From Lachnospiraceae bacterium (GTDB taxonomy: Bacteria > Bacillota > Clostridia > Lachnospirales > Lachnospiraceae): a stretch of 10,221 bases of DNA. This document shows, one piece after another, positions 1 to 6,542 of this stretch. Positions within the stretch are counted from its first letter, which is position 1, and each line of letters starts with the position of its first letter. Below the pieces are notes generated by a model. The model saw only the letters and a list, made by a program, of their open reading frames with translations, ran no database searches and was not told the DNA's origin. The DNA is taken from NCBI GenBank assembly GCA_017958465.1, contig JAGDCQ010000109.1, forward strand, positions 1-10,221, in the 5' to 3' direction. The position numbers were made by a program, and so were the translations under genes.

Positions 1-1
1 T

Positions 2-448
2 GATGCACTTGCGGCCGCTACCGCATCGGTGCTCCACATCACCCCTTACCGCAGCTTTCCAAGCGGCGTTACGGCCGATGTTTCAAAGCGCAGGGAGTAC
101 CTTAGGTGGGGCGAGGAGCCTGGGAGGTTTATTGTCGAGGACGATTTCGAGTCCGAGTTCTCGCTTCTTAGAAAGCACGAGGAAACCGTGTTTTCCAACG
201 CGAGAAGCCATAACGTCATTTATCTTAACACTTTCTCGCGCACTGTGTCCCCTGCCCTGCGTGCGGGATATATGGTGCTGCCAGAGCAGCTTGTTCCTGT
301 GTTTGCGGAGAAGCTAGGGTTTTATTCCTGTACTGTGCCTACGCTTGAGCAGTATCTGCTGTGCGATCTTATCGAAAGCGGCGACTTTGAGCGGCACATC
401 AACCGCATCCGGCGAAAGATGCGTCGGACAGGCGCGGAACCTGAATAA
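2..448 (+). CDS. MocR/PdxR (GabR-like) regulator, C-terminal aminotransferase-like part, 5' end outside window
   Basis: The reading frame is open from the first bases of the window, so this is the end of a longer gene and the N-terminal GntR-type DNA-binding domain is not visible. The fragment matches the fold-type I aminotransferase domain of MocR regulators, which sense PLP or amino compounds and act in the cytoplasm. It has a TPYRSFPSG segment, then GRFIVEDDFESEF (family EDDYDSEF), then NTFSRTVSPALRAGYMVLP and LGFYSCTVPTLEQY. Two things are odd. The family motif TFSK, whose lysine forms the Schiff base with PLP, reads TFSR (codon 239-241, CGC). The chain also ends at HINRIRRKMRRTGAEPE, where relatives continue for several tens of residues with the small C-terminal subdomain. 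No frame after the stop restores it. The family is clear; whether the protein is functional is not. No obvious terminator follows. Confidence 0.82.
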   Translation, partial: DALAAATASVLHITPYRSFPSGVTADVSKRREYLRWGEEPGRFIVEDDFESEFSLLRKHEETVFSNARSHNVIYLNTFSRTVSPALRAGYMVLPEQLVPVFAEKLGFYSCTVPTLEQYLLCDLIESGDFERHINRIRRKMRRTGAEPE

Positions 449-517
449 AAAACGAATAAATCCCGAATAGATCCTGTATAAAAAAACGACAAAAAACTCC
501 CGTATTTCGGGGAAATG

Positions 518-526
518 TGTTATAAT
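518..526 (+). promoter_or_regulatory. Extended -10 promoter of the diguanylate cyclase-larE-GH53 fusion block
   Basis: TGTTATAAT is a perfect TGN plus TATAAT extended -10 element. No good -35 hexamer stands 16-18 bases upstream (the 17-bp position reads TCCCGT), which is usual for extended -10 promoters. Transcription would start near 533, giving a leader of about 90 bases. The core TGTTATAATCT recurs with one change (TGTTAGAATCT) in the promoter near 6460. A short CCCG/CGGG inverted repeat lies just upstream (499-511) and might be a protein site, but it is weak. Confidence 0.6.
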
Positions 527-577
527 CTTTTTATCCGGGTGCATAAAGATCCGGAAGTACACAACAGAGTAAATGGG

Positions 578-606
578 ATTGCTGTTTTTGCGTGTAGAAC
601 AGCGAT
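578..606 (+). promoter_or_regulatory. Leader hairpin upstream of the diguanylate cyclase ribosome site
   Basis: Bases 578-588 pair with 596-606 in 11 consecutive pairs (9 Watson-Crick, 2 G-U), with a 7-base loop at 589-595. The stem ends four bases before the AGGGAG ribosome site at 610-615. No T-run follows, so it is not an intrinsic terminator. It could protect the 5' end of the mRNA or affect ribosome access. No known riboswitch consensus was recognised. Confidence 0.45.
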
Positions 607-620
607 GATAGGGAGCCAAA

Positions 621-2081
621 ATGAATAATAAAACAGTTTCTGAAAGAATCGATAACGGTGTCGGAAAGTTTGCCACGGAGGCCAGTCTGGCCGTAAACGA
701 CTTTGTGCCTTTGTTTGATATCTCGGCATATCCTGAGGAAATGCGCGAAGTCATTACCGAGTGCAACAAAAGGATAGACGAAGCCAACAGCAAATACAGG
801 ACCGCCAAATACAGGGAAGATATGTTCGCGAAGGGCCTTAAAGCAGGTATGTATTTCTGCACCTTTGACCGTGACGAGAACATGCTCTCCTTCGAGTTTA
901 ACGACGAGACCAGGCAGATGCTGGGGTACGATGGGGTGGAAGACCTTCCCGACGAGTTTGACAGCTGGGTAAAGACCCTTGTCCCGGAAGAAAGAGATGC
1001 CATAGTTAAGCTGTTCTGGGATTCTGTGCGGATCCACCGCGAGCTTCCGGATATCACTCACGCCACTTATCGTATGCAGAAAAAGGACGGCAGTATCATA
1101 TGGGTGACGGGCGCCGGCCGGTTTATAAGACGTCCGGACGACGGTTCTCTTGAGATCTACATGGGGTGCTACCGCGATATCACCGCCCAGCAGGAGCTTG
1201 AGGAATACTTAAAGATCATCGAGGCTATCGGCAAAGTCTTCAATTTCTCTATGTTCATCGATGTCAATGATATGAGCTACAGGATGATCAGCACCAATGA
1301 ATACGTGGAGAAGGTTCCAAAGGATCCCGATGCCCTCAGGTTCCTTAAGAACAACGTGGATGCGACTGTTGCGGGGTCTTTCCGCAAAAGTCTCTATGAA
1401 TGGCTGGACAAGGACAAGATCCTTGAGGCCCTGCAGAAATACGGCTCCACAAGCATGGAGTTTTTCAGCGAGGGCGCGCAGCGCTGGTTTGACGGCATCT
1501 TCATGATAGGTGACAGAAACGAGGACGGGAGCATAGCCCACATAGTTTACGGCTGCCAGGACACGACGGAGGTTAAGCTTCAGAACCTTGCGCAGCAGCA
1601 GAAGATCTCGGAGTTTGAAACGGCCATCTATATAGATTCTCTCTCAAGGATCCGGAACAGGAAGTTCCTTGATGAAAAGCTTATTTATGAGCCCTGCAAG
1701 GCCGTGGTCATGGCCGATATCGACCTTTTCAAGGAGGTTAACGACACTGCGGGCCACCAGTGCGGCGACGAGGCGATCCGCAAGGTGGCACAGATCCTTG
1801 ACAGGTCCGTCAGAAAAGGCGACGTTGTCATCCGCTACGGCGGTGACGAGTTTATGATGGTATTCTTCGATATCTCCAGAGAAAGCCTGGAGAAGAAGCT
1901 GTCTAAGTTCAGGACCGAGCTTGAAAAGATCAGCTTTGAGAGCAACAAGGACGTAAAGATAACTATGAGCTTTGGTGCCGCCTACGGGACCGGGCTCGTA
2001 AACAATCTGATCAAGACAGCCGACAAGGCACTGTATGAATCGAAGAAGGTAAGGAATACTTTTACGATAATCGAGATCTGA
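621..2081 (+). CDS. PAS-domain diguanylate cyclase (GGDEF), soluble
   Basis: This 486-residue protein is predicted to make cyclic di-GMP from two GTP in the cytoplasm. Residues 1-70 are a helical lead-in. Residues of about 72-195 form a PAS_3-type sensor ending in YMGCYRDITAQQELEE. Residues of about 200-320 look like a second, more divergent PAS-like unit ending in VYGCQDTTEVK, and a short helical linker leads to the GGDEF domain (about 337-486). The catalytic parts are intact: DIDLFK (Asp366), Asn374-Asp375 and GGDEF at 407-411. An RKGD motif (398-401) lies exactly five residues before GGDEF, the canonical inhibitory I-site, so product feedback is expected. The usual DxLTGLxNR entry motif is changed to DSLSRIRNR. 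No membrane segment or signal peptide is seen. AGGGAG at 610-615 supports the start. It is first in a same-strand block with larE and the GH53 fusion. The input signal is unknown. Confidence 0.92.
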   Translation: MNNKTVSERIDNGVGKFATEASLAVNDFVPLFDISAYPEEMREVITECNKRIDEANSKYRTAKYREDMFAKGLKAGMYFCTFDRDENMLSFEFNDETRQMLGYDGVEDLPDEFDSWVKTLVPEERDAIVKLFWDSVRIHRELPDITHATYRMQKKDGSIIWVTGAGRFIRRPDDGSLEIYMGCYRDITAQQELEEYLKIIEAIGKVFNFSMFIDVNDMSYRMISTNEYVEKVPKDPDALRFLKNNVDATVAGSFRKSLYEWLDKDKILEALQKYGSTSMEFFSEGAQRWFDGIFMIGDRNEDGSIAHIVYGCQDTTEVKLQNLAQQQKISEFETAIYIDSLSRIRNRKFLDEKLIYEPCKAVVMADIDLFKEVNDTAGHQCGDEAIRKVAQILDRSVRKGDVVIRYGGDEFMMVFFDISRESLEKKLSKFRTELEKISFESNKDVKITMSFGAAYGTGLVNNLIKTADKALYESKKVRNTFTIIEI

Positions 2082-2094
2082 TCTCCCGGTCCGG

Positions 2095-2125
2095 TTGATC
2101 AAAATGTCAGGGAAAAGCGTATGAT
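2095..2125 (+). promoter_or_regulatory. Possible internal promoter before larE
   Basis: TTGATC (2095-2100) and TATGAT (2120-2125) resemble -35 and -10 boxes, but the 19-bp spacer is long and the -35 match is only partial. If used, transcription would start near 2132, which would require the larE start at 2154 rather than 2121. Weak; read-through from the upstream gene explains expression equally well. Confidence 0.2.
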
Positions 2126-2153
2126 AGGGGCACGAAAGGCAGGTAAATGTATT

Positions 2154-2987
2154 ATGAGTGAAAACAAAGAATTATTGCCGGAAGAGCTTCAAAAGAAACT
2201 TGACAGATTAAAAGAGTTCATAGCGGGGTTAGGTTCCCTGGCTGTAGGGTTTTCCGGAGGTGTGGATTCAACCTTCCTCCTTGCTGTTGCGCACGAAGTC
2301 CTTGGAGACCGCCTTATAGCAGTCACCGGGGCAGATGCCTCCGTTCCCGGGCGCGAGGTGAAGGAAGCAACGGATTTTTGCAAGGAGCACGGGATCAGGC
2401 ATATCATCTGCAAAGTTGACCCCATGAAGGAAGAGGGCTACAGGCACAACGGCCCGGACAGGTGTTATTTCTGCAAGCACGGCATCTTCACAGAGGTCAG
2501 GAAGATCGCGGATGAAAACGGTATAGAATATATGGCTGAAGGCTCAAACATGGACGACCTTGGGGACTACAGGCCCGGGCTTCGTGCGGCGGCTGAGCTT
2601 TCGGTAAAGAGTCCCTTACGTGAGGCAGGGCTTACAAAAGCGGAGATAAGGCTTATCTCTAAGGCCCTCGGACTTCCTACCTGGAACAAGCCGGCCTACG
2701 CCTGCCTTGCTTCGAGGTTTGTATACGGCGAGGAGATAACGGAAGAAAAGCTGAACATGATCGACAAGGCCGAGCAGTTCCTTATCGAGCACGGGTTCCT
2801 CGAGGAGCGTGTGCGCATGCACGGGAAGCTTGCAAGGATCGAGGTTCCGGCTGCGGATATCCCGAGGCTTGCCGCCGACGGGATAAGGGAAGAGATATAC
2901 GAAAAGTTCCGGGAGATCGGGTTTTTGTTTGTTTCCCTGGATCTGAAGGGCTACAGGCTTGGGAGTATGAATGCTACGCTGAAATGA
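2154..2987 (+). CDS. larE: LarE-type ATP-dependent sulfur transferase (nickel-pincer nucleotide cofactor synthesis)
   Basis: The 277-residue product matches the LarE family, which adenylates and thiolates pyridinium dicarboxylate mononucleotide on the way to the nickel-pincer cofactor of lactate racemase-type (LarA) enzymes. The ATP pyrophosphatase loop SGGVDST is at residues 34-40. Typical family segments follow: PDRCYFCKH (102-109), GSNMDDLGDYRPG (130-142), SPLREAGLTKAEI, and KPAYACLASRF (179-189), which holds the conserved cysteine (Cys184). Cys104 and Cys107 form a CxxC pair. With Cys184 this gives the three cysteines seen in LarE proteins that carry a [4Fe-4S] cluster instead of sacrificing a cysteine. 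An in-frame ATG at 2121 would add 11 residues and has an AGGGA eight bases upstream. I prefer 2154 because MSENKE... starts like relatives, but the choice is uncertain. larB, larC and larA are not in the window. Only 19 bases separate it from the next gene. Confidence 0.9.
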   Translation: MSENKELLPEELQKKLDRLKEFIAGLGSLAVGFSGGVDSTFLLAVAHEVLGDRLIAVTGADASVPGREVKEATDFCKEHGIRHIICKVDPMKEEGYRHNGPDRCYFCKHGIFTEVRKIADENGIEYMAEGSNMDDLGDYRPGLRAAAELSVKSPLREAGLTKAEIRLISKALGLPTWNKPAYACLASRFVYGEEITEEKLNMIDKAEQFLIEHGFLEERVRMHGKLARIEVPAADIPRLAADGIREEIYEKFREIGFLFVSLDLKGYRLGSMNATLK

Positions 2988-3006
2988 TCTTAAACGGAGG
3001 GGACCT

Positions 3007-6000
3007 ATGAAAAAGATCGCGTTGATCACTGACGGATGGCGCAGATACGTAACTTACGGGTGGGTAGACGGCATAAAGAAGGGTGCCAAAGAACTCGGTG
3101 TTGACATGTGTCTGTACACCTTCAATACCAACGGCAACTTAAGCCATGATGAAAAGTTCAACGAAGGCGAGTATGCTCTTTATGAGCAGATAAACTACGA
3201 CGACTTCGATGGCTTTATCTTTGACTGCTGCAATACCGAAAACCCGGACGTTATCGCTGCAACGGTTGAAAGGCTTAAAAAAGTCAATGCCCCTGTCGTC
3301 AGCATTTCGTATTACGTCGATGGGTTCCATTATGTCGGAAACGACAACAAAAACCTCATCCGCTCCGTTGTAAAGCACATGTACGACGTTCACGGCTGCA
3401 GGGATATGATCTACGCCGGAGGCCCGCTTTACCACTATGAGAGCATCCAGCGTTTTGAGGCTTTTTGCGAGACCATGGAGGAGCTTGGGCTCCCGGTTTC
3501 TAAAGAAAGCTATATGTTCGGTGATTTCGATTTCGATACTGGTGTCCGCTATTTTACGGAGTGGATGGATGCCGGGAAAAAGCTTCCCGACGCCTTTATT
3601 TGCGCAAATGACAATATCGCTGCGGGCCTCTGCAAAGAGGCTATGCGCCGCGGCTACGAGATCCCAAAGGATTTCAGGGTCACAGGCTTCGATAACCTGG
3701 ACAAGGCGGCTTATTACAAGCCCCAGATATCAAGCGTTAACCATAACCGCGGTACTTTGAGCAACCGCGCTTTTGAAGTCTTAAACGCCCTTATGAACGG
3801 TGAGGATGTGGACATCTACACCTATATGCACAGCGAGATAGTCCCCGCCGAATCCTGCGGCTGCCCTAATACAGGCCTTGTGGATTACCGCGACTACGCA
3901 AAGTGGCAGATCGACTACAGCGTGGACCTTGACCGTCACGAGGAGCACACCCTGGAGCTTGAAAAACGCTTCACGGAATGCCGCAATATCAGCGGCCTTT
4001 TTGAGAGTTTTGCGGGCTTTATAAGAAACCTGGACTGCGCAGGTCTGTTCATCTGCGTGGATAAGGCCCTTATGGAGGCTATGCCTGAGAGCAGCTTCTC
4101 AAGGGAAAAGCTCGATATGGACTCTCTTGTGGTAGTTTCCGCAGAGGACAGGGGCAAGCGCCTTCCGTCCGTCAGGACCATTAAGGATGTCAGGGAGTAC
4201 CTTGAATCTGCCGGGCAGTCAAGGGATTATATGTTCTTCCCCATCCATTTCAGAGATCAGAGGGTCGGGATGACCATCCTTCTGGAGCCGGATTTCCTGT
4301 ACGACTACCCGCTTTTCTATGATGCCCATCACACCTTCATAAACAGGCTTCAGAACCTTTTTATCCAGACGCAGCTTGAAAATGCGGCAGCCAGGATGAG
4401 AGGGCTCTATAACCGTGACGTTCTCACGGGCCTTTACAACAGGATCACATACAACGAGATGATCGTTCCCAAGTTCGATATGTATCGCAGGGAAGGGATC
4501 GTCTGCGCTGTGTGCTTTTTTGACGTGGACCATTTCAAGTACATCAACGACACCTTCGGCCACGATTTCGGCGACAGGGTGCTTATTACCATATCTTCAG
4601 CCATTACTGCTTTCAAGCCCGGCGATTCCTACGCTTACCGCTTTGGCGGCGATGAGTTTGTAGTGTTTATTCCTTACGCTTCGGAGGAGAAGCTTGGGCG
4701 CTTCATAAAGTGCGTCCAGGAGAGCCTTAAGGCCAGGAACATAGATGTGAGCAGCGGTGTGATCTACACGGATCCAAAGTCTCCGCGCAAGCCCGAGGAC
4801 TATCTTGTTATGGCCGACAGGCATATGTACGAGGTAAAGCGGGCCCGCCACAGCGAACCCGGGGCAAAGCCTATCGTGGATAAGCCTTTCGAAAAGCCCG
4901 GTTTCTATAAAGGGGCCGATGTTTCGAGCATCCCCGAAAAAGAGGACAAAGGCCTTGTTTTCAGGGATATTGACGGAACGTCCGGGGATCCTCTGGATCT
5001 CCTTGCTAAGTACTGTGTCAACTCTGTCCGTCTGCGGATCTGGAACGAGCCTTCAAACGTTCCGGAGTCCGGCGGATACTGCGATCTTGAGAGAACTATA
5101 GCCATGGGACGCAGGATAAAAGAGCGGGGGATGCATTTCCTCCTGGATTTCCACTATTCCGACTACTGGGCAGATCCGGGACAGCAGAGAAAGCCTGCAG
5201 CCTGGAAGGACCTGGACTTCGAGAGCCTCACAAAGGCTGTTTACGACTATACCTACAAGGTGCTTGCAAAGCTTTCGGAAAACGACGCCCTCCCGGATAT
5301 GGTGCAGATCGGGAACGAAGTCAGAAGCGGCATCCTCTTCCCCGACGGCGCAGTGCCGAATTACCAGGCGCTTGCAGCCCTTTTGAACGCCGGGATCCGC
5401 GCGGTGCGCGACATTTCGGAGAGTATAGAGGTTATGATCCACCTGGACCAGGGCGGACGTTTCTTCATACTGCGTGACTGGTTTGACGCTATGCAGGCCG
5501 CAGGCCTTGAGAAGTTCGACGCCATCGGCATTTCCTTCTATTCCTTCTGGCACGGCACCTTTAAGGACCTGAAGGATTCTATGACACAGCTTATAGACCG
5601 CTACAAGCTGCCTGTTTATGTGGTGGAGACCGCCCACCCCTGGAGGCATTGCGAGAAGGAGCACGTCAACTGCGAGATGATGAAGATGGCCGGCTTCCCC
5701 GCCGGCGTGGAGGAGCAGCGCAAGTCTCTTTCGCTCCTGATGCAGATCGCGTCTGAGGTATCACATGGCCGAAAGAGCGGTGTTTACTACTGGGAGCCCC
5801 TTTGCTTTACGGACAGCGGCCTTGGCAGCTGGGATGAGAATATGGGCATGATGGATACTGAAGGAAGGCTTCTTCCGTCCATTGAGGTCTTTAAGGACTT
5901 CGACCCTGCAAAACCCGTCATCCCGGATGTGGACAAATATATAGAGCAGCTCTACACCTGCAAGGAAAAGGACCTGCCCCCCGCCGGGACAAACCTTATC

Positions 6001-6423
6001 CCCGAAGGGGACCTTGCGGATGAGACCACCGGCTGGTGGACCTGGAGAAAGCCTGATGCAGTGGAGGTTTCTTCCCAGAATGGGGAGCTGGCCTTTTCCT
6101 GCCTTTCTAATTTCCTGTTTGAGATATGCAGAGATATGCGTGTCGAAAAGCCGGGCAGATACAGGCTTTCCGTGGAATACAGGGGCACAAATACCACAGG
6201 AGTTAAGGTTAAGCTCTTCCTTAAGCGGTTTACATGCAATGAGGAGGTGCTCTGCGAGAAAGACATTTATCCTTCGGATATAGACTTCGTGACATCCACT
6301 TTGAACGTGGATCTGCCGGAGGCCGGCAACGTAAGGATAGGCCTTAAGGTGGAGGCTCCGCCTGTAAACGGAAGGGTGAGGAACTTCAGGTTTGTGGAGG
6401 ATCCTTCGACAAAAGAGGCATAA
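3007..6423 (+). CDS. LacI-type sensor / GGDEF diguanylate cyclase / GH53 endo-beta-1,4-galactanase fusion
   Basis: This 1138-residue protein combines sensing, c-di-GMP synthesis and polysaccharide cleavage. Residues 1-280 are a LacI/GalR-type periplasmic-binding-protein fold without the HTH domain (YAGGP, FICANDNIAAGLCKEAMRRGYEIP, VTGFDN), ending in an ESCGC motif. Residues of about 296-455 form an unassigned, possibly GAF-like, domain plus helix. The GGDEF domain (about 465-615) has DVLTGLYNR, DVDHFK (Asp506), Asn514-Asp515 and GGDEF at 547-551, so it should be active. The RxxD I-site is absent: Pro and Ser occupy its Arg and Asp positions. Residues of about 631-965 are a full-length GH53 domain: GADVSS (636-641), NSVRLRIW, HYSDYWADP (716-724), QIGNE with acid/base Glu771, WHGT, and VVETAHPW with nucleophile Glu874. 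Residues of about 990-1131 look like a beta-sandwich carbohydrate-binding module, starting NLIPEGDL. There is no signal peptide or membrane segment, so it is probably cytoplasmic. GGAGG at 2996-3000 fixes the start. The domain calls are firm; the ligand and the combined role are inferred. Confidence 0.92.
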   Translation: MKKIALITDGWRRYVTYGWVDGIKKGAKELGVDMCLYTFNTNGNLSHDEKFNEGEYALYEQINYDDFDGFIFDCCNTENPDVIAATVERLKKVNAPVVSISYYVDGFHYVGNDNKNLIRSVVKHMYDVHGCRDMIYAGGPLYHYESIQRFEAFCETMEELGLPVSKESYMFGDFDFDTGVRYFTEWMDAGKKLPDAFICANDNIAAGLCKEAMRRGYEIPKDFRVTGFDNLDKAAYYKPQISSVNHNRGTLSNRAFEVLNALMNGEDVDIYTYMHSEIVPAESCGCPNTGLVDYRDYAKWQIDYSVDLDRHEEHTLELEKRFTECRNISGLFESFAGFIRNLDCAGLFICVDKALMEAMPESSFSREKLDMDSLVVVSAEDRGKRLPSVRTIKDVREYLESAGQSRDYMFFPIHFRDQRVGMTILLEPDFLYDYPLFYDAHHTFINRLQNLFIQTQLENAAARMRGLYNRDVLTGLYNRITYNEMIVPKFDMYRREGIVCAVCFFDVDHFKYINDTFGHDFGDRVLITISSAITAFKPGDSYAYRFGGDEFVVFIPYASEEKLGRFIKCVQESLKARNIDVSSGVIYTDPKSPRKPEDYLVMADRHMYEVKRARHSEPGAKPIVDKPFEKPGFYKGADVSSIPEKEDKGLVFRDIDGTSGDPLDLLAKYCVNSVRLRIWNEPSNVPESGGYCDLERTIAMGRRIKERGMHFLLDFHYSDYWADPGQQRKPAAWKDLDFESLTKAVYDYTYKVLAKLSENDALPDMVQIGNEVRSGILFPDGAVPNYQALAALLNAGIRAVRDISESIEVMIHLDQGGRFFILRDWFDAMQAAGLEKFDAIGISFYSFWHGTFKDLKDSMTQLIDRYKLPVYVVETAHPWRHCEKEHVNCEMMKMAGFPAGVEEQRKSLSLLMQIASEVSHGRKSGVYYWEPLCFTDSGLGSWDENMGMMDTEGRLLPSIEVFKDFDPAKPVIPDVDKYIEQLYTCKEKDLPPAGTNLIPEGDLADETTGWWTWRKPDAVEVSSQNGELAFSCLSNFLFEICRDMRVEKPGRYRLSVEYRGTNTTGVKVKLFLKRFTCNEEVLCEKDIYPSDIDFVTSTLNVDLPEAGNVRIGLKVEAPPVNGRVRNFRFVEDPSTKEA

Positions 6424-6438
6424 ACAGCTGATTTTTTA

Positions 6439-6467
6439 TTGCTATGTGGTTTTAAGTATGTTAGAAT
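6439..6467 (+). promoter_or_regulatory. Promoter of the nudix-pyrC-pyrF unit
   Basis: TTGCTA (6439-6444, four of six to TTGACA) is followed after exactly 17 bases by TAGAAT (6462-6467, five of six). The preceding TGT makes it an extended -10. The -10 region sits inside a perfect inverted repeat, TTAGA-A-TCTAA (6461-6471), a possible operator. Transcription would start near 6474, giving a leader of about 70 bases. Confidence 0.6.
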
Positions 6468-6490
6468 CTAATAAATGTGTTAAACATCGG

Positions 6491-6521
6491 TCTTTGCGCC
6501 GCCCGCAAAAAGGCGCAAAGA
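6491..6521 (+). promoter_or_regulatory. Leader hairpin upstream of the Nudix gene
   Basis: TCTTTGCGCC (6491-6500) and GGCGCAAAGA (6512-6521) form a perfect 10-bp stem around an 11-base loop, GCCCGCAAAAA. It lies between the predicted transcription start and the GGAG ribosome site at 6532-6535. No T-run follows, so it does not look like a terminator or a classic attenuator. It is a candidate stabilising or translation-controlling element. Confidence 0.55.
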
Positions 6522-6531
6522 GCACGATCAC

Positions 6532-6535
6532 GGAG
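6532..6535 (+). promoter_or_regulatory. Ribosome binding site deciding the Nudix start
   Basis: GGAG stands seven bases before ATG 6543. The frame is open upstream to a GTG at 6477, but that codon lies at the predicted transcription start and would translate through the leader hairpin. ATG 6543, which begins MKQFKVKIKS, is therefore chosen. Confidence 0.6.
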
Positions 6536-6542
6536 AAACGGC

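Noticed and set aside
527..620. c-di-GMP riboswitch in the first cyclase leader
   Set aside because: The conserved GEMM core sequence and its paired arms are not visible; only a simple hairpin is present.
314..1057. Long minus-strand open frame of 247 codons opposite the first cyclase
   Set aside because: It is antisense to a clear GGDEF gene and its own promoter, and its translation is low-complexity Ser/Leu-rich with no recognisable domain.
2079..2101. Hairpin TGATC/GATCA between the cyclase and larE
   Set aside because: It has only five outer pairs, a self-complementary CCGG interior and no T-run, so it is probably chance.
5053..5664. Minus-strand open frame of 203 codons inside the GH53 region
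   Set aside because: It is fully antisense to conserved GH53 motifs and shows no family resemblance.
6424..6440. Terminator after the GH53 fusion (six T at 6432-6437)
   Set aside because: Only CAGCTG precedes the T-run and no real stem forms, so I cannot support an intrinsic terminator.
6477..6542. Upstream GTG start for the Nudix protein
   Set aside because: The codon is at the predicted transcription start and would translate the leader hairpin. ATG 6543 has a GGAG site and a family-like beginning.
6468..6542. PyrR-controlled attenuator before pyrC and pyrF
   Set aside because: No PyrR anti-antiterminator consensus and no terminator with a T-run were found in the leader.
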